From Sabellastarte sp. h YS-2021 (taxonomy: Eukaryota; Annelida; Polychaeta; Sabellida; Sabellidae): a stretch of 64,000 bases of DNA. This document shows positions 12,601-24,505 of the stretch, in pieces (the first letter of the stretch is position 1; the number at the start of each line of letters is the position of its first letter). The DNA is taken from positions 85,431,566 through 85,495,565 of the forward strand of contig OZ024928.1 in NCBI GenBank assembly GCA_964017235.1, in the 5' to 3' direction. The notes under the pieces were generated by a model that worked only from the letters and a program-made list of their open reading frames with translations, searched no databases and had not been told where the DNA came from. The translations under genes were made by a program, and so were the position numbers.

Positions 12601-15071
12601 ACAGTAACTGCTGATTTGTTAATTCATACATAACATTGTATGCCTGACAAAATTTAGTGAATAATACCAGAAATATTTCTCTATCTTTGTAAAAATCCAG
12701 TTATATTTCATTACAGTCATTAAATAAAACATCATTAAAGCATTTTTCATGTTTTGTTTAACTTTGCAGTGTGACCTTGTAACCTCAGACTTGAACACAG
12801 ATTATCTCAACAATTTTTGCAGAGACAATAAACTTACAGCCTGGTTTCCAACATCTGCGAAAGATGACATAAACATAGGTAGGTGCAATATGACCATAAA
12901 ACATCCATATTTATAATCTCATTAAGAATTTGCACAAATATTTAAAATAATTAGGTTATCTATAAAATACTTTATTGCCAAATAACTAGAGTTGTCTTTA
13001 TTTTTCAAATTTTGAGAATATAAAAAGCTTGTTGGAAGTAACTAGAAATAGGACGCCCTGTTGATAGTAGCTGCGACATATGAATAGAAACAGGATAGCA
13101 TAGAAGAACACACATTATCATGTGTAATGTCCACCCCATGAACCTTTTACCAAAATTGTACAGTAGTCTTACAAGACCCTGTTTCATTTGTGAAATATAT
13201 CAATGATGGTTAAATATTTATTAGTGTACATGTAAATTATTTCAGCTTCATGCCTTTTTGCATTGGTTGGGTCGAAAATTTTGCCGAAATCACTCTATCT
13301 TGCACGGTTAAGAAGATAGAAGCAAATTTCTGTTTTTCTATTTTTGGCAAAAATTTGAAAATTCAAAATGGCCGCCATTTTTGGGAAGAGGAAATTTTTT
13401 GAAAATTGCCAAGAGTACATTTCTTAGATACCCTATGGGTCGAAAATTTCACCGAAATAACTCTATTTTGCACGGTTAAGGCAAATTTGTGTTTTTCCAT
13501 TTTGGGCCAAAATTCGAAAATTCAAAATGGCCGCCATATGTGGGAAGAGGAAATTTTTTGAAAATTGCCAAGAGTACATTGCTCAGATACCCTGTGGGTC
13601 GAAAATTTAGATGAAATCCCTCTATCTCACACGGTTTAGGAGATAGAAGCAATTTTGTGTTTTGCCATTTTTGGGAAAAATTCGAAAATTCAAAAAGGCC
13701 GCCATTTTTGGGGAGGGGAAAATTTTTTGAAAATTGTCAAGAGTACATTGGTCAGATACCCTGTTGCTTGATAATTTCGACGAAATCACTCTATCTCGCA
13801 CGGTTTAGGAGATAGAAGCAAATTCGTGTTTTGCCATTTTTGGCAAAAATTCGAAAATTCAAAATGGTCGCCATTTTTGGGGGGGGAAATTTTTTTGAAA
13901 ATTGCTGAGAGTGCATTTCTGAGATAACCTGTGGGTCGAAAATTTCGACGAAATTGCTCTATCTCGCACGGTTAAGGAGATAGAAGCAATTTTGTGTTTT
14001 GCCATTTTCGGGAAAAATTCGAAAATTCAAAATGGCCGCCATTTTTGCGGAGGAGAAAATTTTTTAAAAATTGCCAAGAATACAATGCTCAGATACCCTG
14101 TGGGTTGAAAATTTTGACGAAATCGCTCTATCTCGCACGGTTTAGGAGATATGAGCACATTTGCTTTTTTCAGTATTCAAAATAGCCAATTACTCATTTA
14201 TTTAATTAATTACTCACTCATCTATGAAGCAATTACCCCCAAAAGCAATCCCATACAAGCTATTAACCCAATGAACCTCCATACCAAATTTCAAAAAGCT
14301 AGGCTTAATAGCATTCCTTAAAATGTCTGGAAACCAAAGAGATACTCAAAAGTAGAAAAGTAGCTATTACTCAGTTAGCTATAGAGCTATCATCACCAAA
14401 AGCAATCCCATACAAGCTATTAACCCAATAAACCTGCATGCCAAATTTGGTAAAGATAGGATAAGAACTGTTGCCTAAAATGTCTGGAAACCAAGTGGGA
14501 CGCCGGAACGCCGGATGGCGGAAAAAGCAAAAATAATATGTCCACCCCCCAGTGGGTGGACATAATTAATGGTGCTTTCCACAGTGATCAACCAGCTCAT
14601 CAAGATATGTGAAAAAGTATTCTTTTTAGATTTCAGTCAGCCAGTTTTAACTGTATATTTTTCCATTAAATGTGGATTCATTTTTCAGGAAAAGGACACC
14701 TTGTGAGGTTATTCATTCCTACATTCTCATGTATACAGTTATTAAAACTTTTACCATTTTGTGGCTTCTCTATTAGATCAGCGTTTTGAAGCATAAAACT
14801 TTTTCTGTGAAAATTATAAGGGTCAGTACTCTCATCTCAGCGTGGACAGTACTTTTATCTGGCATGAAATTCTTCAGAGTTTCAAAATGACATTACTAAT
14901 TTCACACTGTCATTTCTACAACCTACAGATGAGTCAATGCAGTTCTTAGTTCAGCATATCCTCAACAACACAGGAAGCAATGCCATACCAGAGCCTGGGC
15001 CGGTGGCTCACAATTCCCTCATTCTGGGAGAAGATGATGATCAAGTTCCCAAACAAGGGTCATGCTGCTAG
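6645..15071 (+). CDS. Rab32/38/29-family small GTPase, nine exons
   Basis: Exons: 6645-6723, 7011-7043, 7512-7608, 9794-9850, 10270-10302, 11012-11039, 12397-12471, 12770-12878, 14929-15071 (654 nt, 217 aa plus stop). All junctions are GT-AG and phases agree. Seen: P-loop GEFGVGKT (residues 22-29); switch I with TIGVDFALK (47-55); WDIAGHERF (70-78), whose Ile after WD is typical of the Rab32/38/29 branch; VYYK; NKCD (133-136); TSAK (162-165); a C-terminal CC for double prenylation. Length fits Rab32 (225), Rab38 (211) and Rab29 (203). Family role: membrane traffic to lysosome-related organelles and the endolysosomal/trans-Golgi system. Odd: switch II has His75 where Rabs have the catalytic Gln. 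Exons 2, 5 and 6 are only 28-33 nt. Introns 3, 6 and 8 carry repeat elements. I cannot assign Rab32 versus Rab38 versus Rab29 without a tree. AATAAA at 15181-15186 is a candidate poly(A) signal. Confidence 0.93.
8540..9295 (-). repeat. Gamma-family array element, copy 2 (Rab intron 3)
   Basis: Reverse-complement gamma units lie at 8940-9295 (for example 'tgcacacctacacccc', 'tatagcccggacaagatttt', TGACCTTG reversed). Next to them, at 8540-8700, is the same tail that follows copy 1 at 5220-5380. Only about two and a half units are present, so copy number varies between insertions. Confidence 0.75.
9470..9570. repeat. Simple sequence: CTGCCTGTC-like run and TA-rich stretch
   Basis: A pyrimidine-rich 'ctgcctgtctacctgcc' run is followed by (TA)n interspersed with ATTTA, inside Rab intron 3. 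Low-complexity DNA. Confidence 0.6.
10455..10545 (+). repeat. SINE remnant in Rab intron 5
   Basis: The tail 'aatatgaccctggctgttga' then 'aagggcctaaaactcc' resembles the tail of the remnant at 3498-3640. The head is degenerate, so only family-level resemblance is claimed. Confidence 0.35.
11222..12132 (-). mobile_element. Helitron-like alpha element (Rab intron 6)
   Basis: Read on the minus strand, the 3' end has a stem-loop TCGAG-agt-CTCGA, about 11 nt, then CTAG, followed by host T. This is the classical Helitron 3' layout. The 5' end (near 12132) has TATCCC...GGGATA as a second stem-loop, then a GCCGCC-rich subterminal part homologous to the element at 58050. The core holds about two alpha units ('tttgaccttgaaggaggggc', 'aaggtcaaatccgacc'). 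A GCGGCCATCTTG YY1-like motif lies beside the array. No transposase or helicase reading frame, so non-autonomous. The 5' boundary is approximate. Confidence 0.75.
13042..14565 (-). mobile_element. Helitron-like beta element, copy 1 (Rab intron 8)
   Basis: Nearly the same element as 28760-30387, with matching termini: plus-strand start 'ctagaaataggacgccctg' and end 'gtgggtggacataa'. On the minus strand it starts TTATGTCCACCC with an inverted GGGTGGACATA (5' stem-loop) and ends ...CTAG before a host T. The core has about five to six units of about 160-168 bp, each with 'gtcgaaaatttcgacgaaat' and a palindromic AAAATGGCCGCCATTTT. No coding capacity. Confidence 0.85.
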
Positions 15072-15079
15072 AAACACTG

Positions 15080-15700
15080 TGAACACAACCTATTTTGTCA
15101 GTATTCAAGCTGTACAAGTGATAGAAATGAGCATTTTTAATGATATTATATTTAAAAACACTTATGACACAAAATGTAATAATAAAAAGGCCATAGTTTG
15201 GGGGGAAAATAATGAAGATAGTTCTAGAAATTAAATAGAGTTTAAGATAAATTAGAATGGCTAACTTGATCAGTGTTACATATGGTTTGCTATTTAATTA
15301 AACAGTCTTTACATGCATTGCATGTGCTATAAAGTATTCAAGCGGGTTTGTGCAATATTTCAGAAATGCAATTCTTGATTTATCTTTAAATGTAGCTTGA
15401 ATAAAGACAGATGTAAACATATCTTGTGATTTGGAGTATTTTTCTGGTCAAGGAGATCAGGTATAAATATGACATGGTACATATATTATGAAGAAATAAT
15501 ATTTTATCTTTATTTGGAACACATTGATAAATAAACAGCTGCTGAAAATTTAACAATTTTATATTGTTCACCCTGATAAAACCTAGCTTCTTGACACCTC
15601 TCCTACTGTTTACTGGTCAACAAATTAAGGGAATGTTTTTCTCTTGCTCTGTATCTAAAACAAGAATAGTGCCACGGTGTTAATCTCCCGCCGGCTATTA
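15080..15700. other. Rab 3' UTR and downstream flank
   Basis: No repeats or genes are recognised. AATAAA motifs at 15181 and near 15530 could end the Rab transcript. Confidence 0.35.
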
Positions 15701-15705
15701 AACAA

Positions 15706-16751
15706 CAAGAGGAGAGTGCCCGTGAACGGGCACTGTGTCAGCTGACTGAGTGTTTTTGATTTGTGAAGGTGATTAGAGGACAGAATAATTATCAGGAAAA
15801 GGGCTGTACAGAAATACACTAAATGGTAACTGAACAGCAAGTTCGAAAGAAATTCCGAAGCTGACAGAAGAAAAGGATAAAAAAGTTGTGCCCTGTAAAT
15901 GGCATTATGAAGGAAAATAACAAGGTAATTGTTTAAGTGTAAAAAATAGGTTAAAACATATTTAAAGAAATACTACAAATGCAATATCCTCGTTCGACCT
16001 TGAAGAAGGGGTCCAAGGTCAAATCTAACCACACAAATACATTCCCAGCCCATGATTTCCTATGGTTTACCATTCCAAACCTCTAGGACCAATTATAAAT
16101 GAGTTATAAGCACTTTTAAGCTTGGCTGTCCTCATTTGACCTTGAAGGAGGAGTCCGAAGGTCAAATCTGACCATACCAAAAGATTCCGAGCCAATGATT
16201 TCCTATGGGATGGTTTACCATCCCAAATCTCTGTCACCAATAATAAGCGAGTTGTAGGCACTTTCAATTTTCGCTATCCTCATTTGACCTTGAAGGAAGG
16301 TTCCAAGGTCAAATCGGACCATATCAACAGATTCACAGCCCATGATTTCCTGTCTGTTTACCATCCCAAACCTCTGGGACCAATAACAAGCGAGTTATAA
16401 GCACTTTTAAGTTTGGCTATCCTTGTTTGACCTTGAAGGAGGGGTCATTGAAGGTCAAATCTGACCACACCAAAAGATTCCCACCCCATGATTTCCTACA
16501 GGTTGGTTTATCATCCCAAACCTCTAGGATCAATAATAAGGGAGATATAAGCACTTTTCATGACTGACAAAAAACACCTGTGGCGGCCATCTTGTTTCTC
16601 AAAATGAGGCCAAAAATATTCCCAGACAACATTTTATGGTTATTAATATATACTGCAAACTTAAGAAAGCTAGCTATAATATTTTTTTTCATCAGAGCAG
16701 TAATGGTGAAATCTCTCTCTACACACTGTGGCTATCCAGTGGATACAATGA
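15706..16751 (-). mobile_element. Helitron-like alpha element
   Basis: Minus-strand 5' end TCATTGTATCCACTGGATA starts with TC after a host A and contains the TATCC/GGATA stem. The 3' end has a perfect stem GTGCCCGT/ACGGGCAC (two-base loop), a short spacer, then CTTG before a host T; this is a CTRR variant with T at position 3. The core has about four to five alpha units at 15990-16560, followed by the YY1-like 'ggcggccatcttg' and the 'cctcattttg' motif shared with the other alpha copies. The middle of the 3' part is diverged, so these may be two abutting fragments. Confidence 0.65.
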
Positions 16752-18770
16752 TTTACTCAACAGTGAGAACCTGAAAGTAGCTATTGCTCAGCTATGCCAT
16801 GACATAGAGGTCTGCAATTTCACTATGTTATAGCTGACCAAAAATTCTGTGAATAACATATTTAACAAATTACTCTAAATGTAATAGTTTTCAAGTTACA
16901 ACTGATTTACTCAACAGTGAGAACCTCAAAGGAACTATTACTCAGCTATGCAATGAGCTACATGTCTGAAATTTTACTATGTTATAGCTAACCCAAAAGT
17001 AGGTGAACAACATATTTAAGCAAACTACTGTAAATGCAATAGTTTTCAAGCTACAACTGATTTACTCAATAGTGAGAACCTGAAAATAGCTATTGCTCCG
17101 CTATGCCATGAGCTATAGGTCTGTAATTTCACTATGTTATAGCTGACCCAAAAGTAGGTGAACAATATATTTTAACAAAATACTCCAAATGCAATACTTT
17201 TCAAGTTATAGCTGATTTACTCAACAGTCAGTACCTGAGAATAGCTATTGCTCAGTTGTGCCATGAGCTATAGGTCTATAATTTCACTATGTTATAGCTG
17301 ACCCAAAAGTAGCTGAATAACATATTTGCACAAATTTCTGTAAATGCAATAGTTTTCCAATTATAACTGATTTACTCAACAGTGAGAACTTCAAAGTAGC
17401 TATTACTCAGCTATGAAATGAGCCACAGGTCTGAAACTTCACTATGTTATAGCTGACCCCAAAATAGGTGAAGAACATATTGAAACAAAATACTCTAAAT
17501 GCAATAGTTTTCAAGTTATAAGTGATTTACTCAACAGTGATAACCTAAAAGTAGCTATTACTCAGCTATGCCATGAGCTACAGGTCTGAAATTTTACTAT
17601 GTTATAGCTGGCCCAAAAGTAGCTGAATAACATATTTATACGAAATTCTCTAAATGCAATAGTTTTTAAGTTACAAGTGATTTTACTCATGATGGAAGTT
17701 ACTGAAAAGCCCAAAAGTAGCTATTACTCACTTAGCTATTGAGACAGACACCCAACTTACTCACCATATTGTAGCTATGAAAAAAGTAGCTGAATAACAT
17801 ATTTTAACAAAATGCTCTAAATGCAACACTTTTCAAGTTATGTGATTTACTCAACAGTGATAACCTAAAAGTAGCTATTACTCGGCTATGCCATGAGCTA
17901 CAGGTCTGAAATTTTACTATGTTATAGCTGACCCAAAAGTAGCTGAATAACATATTTATACGAAATTCTCTAAATGCAATAGTTTTCAAGTTATAAGCGA
18001 TTCACTCAACAGTGATAACCTAAAAGTAGCTATTACTCAGCTATGCCATGAGCTACAGGTCTGAAATTTCACTATGTTATAGCTGGCCCAAAAGTAGCTG
18101 AATAACATATTTATACGAAATTCTCTAAATGCAATAGTTTTTAAGTTACAAGTGATTTTACTCATAATGGAAGTTACTGAAAAGCCCAAAAGTAGCTATT
18201 ACTCACTTAGCTATTGAGACAGACACCCAACTTACTCACCATATTGTAGCTATGAAAAAAGTAGCTGAACAACATATTTTCACAAAATGCTGTAAATGCA
18301 ACACTTTTCAAGTTATAAGTGATTTAGTGCATGATTTCATGAATTTTAATGCATTAAAAATTATTAAAAAAATTTATTAAAAAAAAAGTAAGACAGATCC
18401 AGGTCTCATACTCACACAAGAGAATCTACCTCTGGCCTAGTACATATATGCAAGATATGAGAGAAATCCCTGTAATAGTCATTGAGAAAATTGTGATAAA
18501 AAGTTGAAATTTTCACACTTTTGGTGGGGGTACCCCCCTTGTAATGTCTCTAGCAAACAGACGAACAGACAGATTTGCATGCCTTGAACAATTTTTCATC
18601 CTCGATAGATAAGGTATCTTTTAAAATAAACAGCATGTCTCTAGGCCTTGTAGTTTTGGAGAAGAAGTTGTTCACGCGGACGCCCACGCCGCAGAGTGAT
18701 GACATAATGTCAGCTGACTGACAAGTCAGCTGACATAAAAATGAAGGTAGTGTGACCACGAAACTGATTT
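16752..18770 (-). repeat. Delta-family array element, 155-bp monomers
   Basis: Head-to-tail units with exact 155-bp spacing ('tttactcaacagtgagaacc' marks at 16911, 17066, 17221, 17376 and 17531, then 17851 and 18006), with a longer variant unit in between. The non-array end at 18560-18740 is GC-richer and carries the stem-loop ATGTCAGCTGACT / AGTCAGCTGACAT. The same non-array part is present at 36308-36560 in the other orientation, so array plus end form one dispersed element. No coding capacity. Confidence 0.8.
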
Positions 18771-18774
18771 TAAA

Positions 18775-19310
18775 GCTCGAGGGACAATAATAAGGGAGAT
18801 AAAAGGCCTTTTAAATTTTATGACCCAACTGAACCTTGAAGCAGAGGTCAAAGATCAAATTTGACATTCATAAAAGATTCACAGGACATGATTTCTTTTA
18901 GGTTTTCACACGTAGAAGTTCTAGAACTAAAACTAAGAGATAAAATGCTTTTTAGTATGCTGACCCCAATTGACCTTGTAGCAGGGGTGAAAGGTCAAAT
19001 TGGACACCTCTAAACATTTGCAGACTATGATTCCCTGTAGATTGCTTTCACATTTCAAAGTTCTAAAACCAAAAATAAGGGAGATATAAGGCCTTTTTAG
19101 TATGTCGCCCAACTAGACCTTGGAGTAAGGAACAAAGGTCAAATTTGACATTTGCTTGAGGTTTATACGCAATGACTTCCTGTAGGTTGTTTTCACATGT
19201 TGAAGCTCAAGAACCAATAGTAAGGGAGACAAAGGGCCTTTTTAGTATGATGACCCAAGGTCAAAGGTGAAGTTTGACACAAAAAGATTCACAGGACATG
19301 ATCTGAAAAA
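18775..19310. repeat. Diverged array of about 140-150 bp units
   Basis: Three to four units share 'ttgacctt', 'ggtcaaatttgaca', 'attcacaggacatgat', 'aagttctagaac' and 'cctttttagtatg' (marks near 18951, 19101 and 19240). It resembles the second half of the K-associated arrays at 39430 and 41300. Relict. Confidence 0.6.
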
Positions 19311-19349
19311 CAGCTATTGCTCAGCTCTGCAATGAGCTACAGGTCTGCA

Positions 19350-19985
19350 ACCCAAAAGTAGGTGAATAACATTAAATAAAACCCGGTGTAAAAAATAGCT
19401 GGGTGAAGCTGTTCAAATGCAAGATAGATATAAACAACAGATGAACAATAACATTGCTTTTGATGATTTATTAAAATGTGAATATTATTAAAATGCACCT
19501 TATTCATTTTACACAATAATCTTCCAATCATTTGTGTATTCATAATTATATGACATTCACACTATAACTTACATTTTCATCCCAACAAAAGTCTCACAAA
19601 CAAAAAACTAACATAAACTGAGTCAGGTAAAACATTATTACACTGACTGACCATAGGAATTAGACTACACAGAATCTTCAAAACAAATACATGTAGTTCA
19701 CAAATGAATATTTCAGAATGAGAAAACAAAATGCACACAAGCAATCAGTGGTTATTCCTCTTGCAATCAACCACTTAACTCGAATGCCTATGGCATAAGC
19801 AAACTAATTTCTTTAGGGAGTAGTTATAATGAGGCATAAACTAAGTGAAATACTGATGTCATTTAAGTCAAAAAGAAAAGCAAATTCAGATGATCTTTTA
19901 CTGCAATTATGTTACACATCTCTGAAAACACCAAACAGACTCAAAATTCATGCTAAACTCTCACATATTATAAACAGAACCTAAT
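19350..19985. other. TIMM9 downstream flank
   Basis: Repeat-poor. On the minus strand an AATAAA near 19463-19468 is a plausible TIMM9 poly(A) signal, which would imply a 3' UTR of about 1.6 kb containing the MITE at 19988. Not proven. Confidence 0.3.
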
Positions 19986-19987
19986 TA

Positions 19988-20467
19988 CCGTAAATGACCT
20001 ATTTAGCGCACAGTGCGCTAAGCAAAGTCTATTTTTATTCAATATTTGATGCAAAAAAATTCCCCTTTTAGCGCACCCATCATGTAACACTTTCCGGGAT
20101 GAAGTTTAGGTCAATCCGGTAGAAAAACGGTATTTCGACATTTAGAAATACCCACTTCCTGTAAATATGGCGGTAGATGAAAACAAACTCGAAAGTCGTG
20201 ACAAAAATGTCAATTTATTCAATAAAAATACGTGCAATATTTAAAAAATATGTGGATATTGAGGAAAATTAAGAAAGGTAAGATTTAAGCTGGATAGTCG
20301 ATCATTAGAAACCTTTAGTAACCAACCGCGAGTGTGCACTGTCGCAGTCTACTGTACTGTAGTACTGTAATTTTCCTCCCAGTACTGTAGAAGTTGTCAA
20401 GTATATTGCCTTGAAAAGCAATGGGGTGCGGTTACAAGGGCGGGTGCGCTAAATAGGTCATTTACGG
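19988..20467. mobile_element. MITE with 24-bp perfect TIRs and TA target duplication
   Basis: The left TIR starts CCGTAAATGACCTATTTAGC (19988-20011) and is a perfect inverted match to 20444-20467. TA flanks both ends, as for Tc1/mariner/pogo elements. An extra hairpin AGCGCAC-a-GTGCGCT lies just inside the left end. Only a short reading frame beginning AATATGGCGG is inside, so it is non-autonomous. It lies in the presumed TIMM9 3' flank. Confidence 0.85.
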
Positions 20468-21062
20468 TATTCAAATATTTCGATCCTAGTTTCATTTCAA
20501 ACCAGAGATTTGGGGGGATATAACCGAGTGCTTTACTGCTTTGTTATTGCAGGTTACAGTTTCATGATTGATGTCAATACTTCAATCTGACTTCAGTATA
20601 AACAAGTAAAAGAAAATTAGGCATATTCGGAGCTATTTGCAACTTTGTAATTCCAGTTCTCAGCCATGTATAATGTCACTAATATTCTTTGTTTGAAGTT
20701 AAGTTTCTACTGTTCCGTTTCTGTGTATCATTGGAGCACAAAATGACGAATGAATTTTGTGTACACTGAATTACACTGCAGAGAATCATGAACACTATCA
20801 GACAAGATTAAATATGTGTAATTTGCCACAGAACATAAAATTTACCAGATTATGTTTACTTTGATCTATAAAACATTCTTATCACATGCAGATGAACCGT
20901 GTTTAAGTTGAATGTTGAGGGATCAAAAAAATACAGAATTTCAGACTTCAGGGTCATTTTGAAGAGAAAAGAACTGGTCCAACTGCTCCAACTGGTGAAT
21001 TTCACACATTCTGGTATAATTCACATTGGTATCACTCTACGCACACACAGACACAGGATGTC

Positions 21063-24000
21063 CTATCCAAGCAAAGATTTGCTGGTCTGAGGACTAAGGA
21101 AGCCTTCCGTCTGAGCCAGCTGATGTTCCTGGAACCTCTGAGAAATCCTCTGTGTCATCTTCAAATACTTCTCCATACAGTGCTTAGAACACGAATCCTA
21201 CACAAAATAATATTAATTGATTAACTAGAGGATCGCTAGCGAAGCAAAGCGATTGTTTTTGCATGGCAAAAACAAAGCGTCCCAAAAGAAAGACGGTGTT
21301 GGCTGCTTATAATAGAAAGAAGATCTTGCCTAGATACCCCTCTGTCAATCTAAAATTATATCGAAAAACAATTGGAAAATTTAAAATGGTTTAGGAGATA
21401 CAAGCAATTTTAAGTTTTACCATTTTTGTCAAAAATTCGACAATTCAAAATGACTGCCATTTTTGGAAAGAGGAAATTTTTTTTGAGAATTGAGCAGAGT
21501 ATCAGAGTATCTTGCATATATACCCTATTGGCCAAAAATTTCGCCTAAATCACTATCTCGCACGGTTTAGGAGATACAAGCAATTTTATGTTTTACCATT
21601 TTTGTCCAAAATTCGAAAATTCAAAATGGCCGCCACTGTTAGAAAGAGGAAAATTTTTTAAGAATTGAGCAGAGTATTTTGCACATATACCTTTTAGGTC
21701 AAAAATTTCGCCGAAATCGCTCTATCTCACACGGTTTAGGAGATACAAGCAATTTTAAGTTTTACCATTTTTGTCAAAAATTCGAAAATTCAAAATAGTC
21801 GCCATTTTTGGAAAGAGGAAAATTTTTTTAGAATTGAGCTGAGTATCTTGCATAGATACCCTGTGGGCCCAAAATTTTGCCAAAATAATTATTTGTGAAT
21901 TATTTGTGATGAACACTACATGAGTGCATTGTGTTCCCACAAATCAGAGTGCAGACCTTTAAATTTTTGCCATTTTTGTCAAATATTACAAAATTCAAAA
22001 TGGCCCCGATTTTTGGGGAGAGGAAATTTTTTTGGAATTGAGCAGAGTACTTAGCAGAGATACCCTGTGGGTCAAAAATTTCGTCGAAATCGCTCTATCT
22101 CGCACGGTTTAGAAGTTATTAAGGGATTTGTATTTTCCTCGTTAATAAAAATTTTAATGCTTAATTAATTAGCCATTTTTAAATGGAAGGCTACCAAAAT
22201 CTAATCATTTCCAGATCTTTATACCTTGCATCCATATATCAAATTTCAGGCGAATGTTTTAAACGCTTCTTAAGTTATCATCCGGACAAGCAAAATCCTG
22301 TTTTTGGTCATGTGACTTCTCTGATTGGTTGAAATGTCATGGCACCAAATTCAGAACATTTTCCCAGGGCTACTAAATATATGTGCCAAGTTTGAAGAAA
22401 TTCCATCCACTAGTAAAGACGCTATAGGTAGGCAAACTTGCGGAGCCGGCGGATACGGTGGATATGGCGGAGCCGGCGGACCCTTCCGCGAGAATTCCTC
22501 CCATATGCAAACAAGCGTCCCTCGTGGGATGCTTAATTCAAGGTTTATGTCAGTTTTAAACACATTATACAGATCATATGAGAAATAGTTATTCCTAACT
22601 TAGTAGTTATTCCTAACTTAGATTTTAAGAAGAAATTTTGAAACTCTGTGACCTTAGAACCTGTACTATTTTCAGTATAGATTCTGAGATCACCTTAGAG
22701 TTGGGAATGTTCGTAAATATGGTTTCATTATTTCTTGCTTGAAATCCAAGTAATACCTAAAATTCATCATTTCTTGCTTGAAATCCAAGTAATACCTAAA
22801 ATCTAAGTCAGAAATGATCAAAGTATTGTTCATGCATACGGCCCCAGGCCCTCAATGATGTAACATCCACTGTACATGAATTTGTGAACATTTTGTAATT
22901 TGATGCTATGGAAGTTAAATACTCCTCTTATACTCATGATTGCAATTGTTTGTGGAAATTCAACAACCACCAAATAACATCAACTATTGACTGACAGGGA
23001 GGGAAATTCTTTGAAACACAATGTACAGGTCAAAGGAAAGGTACTTGAAAAGCACTGTGTACTAGTTGATCATAATTGTGCACTCTAAACCATCCGACAG
23101 CAAATACCATCTTTTCCTATGTTGTAAATGGATGTATTTACATATGTGTTAGATTATAAAAGCCAAATCCACTTCTCTAATATTGGTGATTGTTTTGGTG
23201 TAAATGATCCAGATTTTGGCTATATATATCACTTGAGAATATCGTCTATTGTTTTTGATTCTTGCACTTATATGCGCATGCCCAGAGGCTGAAATTTTAA
23301 ACTTTCGTAGAACGCACAAGGTAGTGGAGGTTTCGCCACTGTGTCATAAGGTTGCATGCAAACCTTGGACAGTAGTTGAAGGACGGGTTTTTCGTCAAAC
23401 ACCTATAGCTGTGGGTTATACCGCCTGTAGTGTGACTAGGGTTTTAGCTTAATTCAGGAAAAAAGATATCTTATTTAGATATTTGAGGCTGAAATACTGA
23501 AACATAAAATCAAAGCGAAACATAAACTTGTAGGCCATTTTAATAATTACTTAATTTAAAAACGTATTCTGGCATGATTACAACAAATAAAACTTCTTCA
23601 CATCGTAAAGGAAGCCACAAATACAACCCAAATGCTATGAAGAAAAGCAAGCAATTTTTGCAGTAAAAAAGTTACCTCTGAATCAAGGACCTTTCTGGTG
23701 GTGAAGTCATGAACACAATCAATAAAACACATTTCTGACAGCTTGTTATAAGACAGCAGGAACTCCTTGAACTGTAACACCACAAAAGCAAAATAAAAAT
23801 TACATGCAAAACATTTTTCATACATACAATTCTTTTAACTTGATCATGTGTGAGGATTATCTGTATGACAATCTGACCTATAAATATTGCTATTTAAAAA
23901 GAAAGCAAAGCAGAAACACAAATGTTCTGCAATAAATCAATGACAAAATTGTCATTTTCTCACAAAAAAAAGAACAACAAAAAAAACAGAAAAAAAAAAT

Positions 24001-24425
24001 TTCTTTGATTAACCTTTAGTATCCTCTTTAGAACTACAAGGTGCATTATACTTAAAACTGGGCATATAACTATGACCTTGTTAATAATCTTTCTTTCAAA
24101 TACAATGGAACCTGTGCAGACACAGGGTCATGAAAATAAAGTATTTCAAGGTGTAGATGAACACTTGAAATGTGGACATTTTTACCTTTGCTGGTCTGTT
24201 AATTAGGGCAAGTAAAAAGTGGACAAGAAACTGCTATTCAAAAGATGAACAGTATGACCCAAGAGATTGATTTAAAACTTTTGGAGAAAATCTGAATGGT
24301 AAAGTGTTGAACAACTTTCAAACACACAAGTTCATTTGAAAGTGAATAATAGCCCACTGAAAGGATGTTTAATTCACCTGGTTTAATGTCTGTTCTGTCT
24401 GAGCATCCAACTTTGGTGCAGCCAT
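21063..24425 (-). CDS. TIMM9: TIMM9, mitochondrial intermembrane-space small Tim chaperone
   Basis: Minus-strand exons 24378-24425, 23676-23771 and 21063-21197, all phase 0 with GT-AG ends (48+96+135 nt, 92 aa). Seen: start [35 protein letters not shown] (exon 2) with the first CX3C and DFTTR; the second CX3C as CSKHC in exon 3, followed by YLKMTQRIS. These match vertebrate TIMM9 (89 aa) closely. Known role: with TIMM10 it forms the soluble hexamer that escorts hydrophobic carrier and outer-membrane precursors across the intermembrane space; the cysteines form two disulfides. The C-terminal end is diverged. Intron 2 contains a beta Helitron-like element whose end is 25 bp from the acceptor AG. 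The start is the only ATG that precedes the conserved helix. Identification is secure. Confidence 0.95.
21225..22535 (-). mobile_element. Helitron-like beta element (TIMM9 intron 2)
   Basis: The minus-strand 3' end has ATCGCT-loop-AGCGAT, three bases, then CTAG before host T. The 5' end (near 22535) has the stem AAGC.TCCC/GGGA.GCTT. The core has about four to five diverged beta units with 'caaaatggccgcca' and 'tcgcacggtttagg'. A GC-rich subterminal block of GGAGCCGGCGGA repeats at 22440-22490 corresponds to the GC-rich block of the alpha elements. It has the same orientation as TIMM9. Confidence 0.75.
22540..23670. other. Rest of TIMM9 intron 2
   Basis: Contains a short direct duplication of about 36 bp (22729-22764 and 22766-22801, 'tttcttgcttgaaatccaag') and a 20-bp doublet near 22595. 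Nothing else is recognised. Confidence 0.5.
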
Positions 24426-24505
24426 TTTACCAGATAAGCAATGAATAACTGGAAAGAATGTTGGTCAATTCTTCTCTACGAATTGAATCCTATGAAATAA
24501 ATAAT

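Noticed and set aside
16911..18010. Regular repeats that could suggest a CRISPR array
   Set aside because: Whole 155-bp units are conserved with no alternating unique spacers, and the DNA is animal.
22325..22588. Glycine-rich frame ([13 protein letters not shown]) and its Pro-rich antisense
   Set aside because: Translation of the GC-rich subterminal block of the beta element, not a gene.
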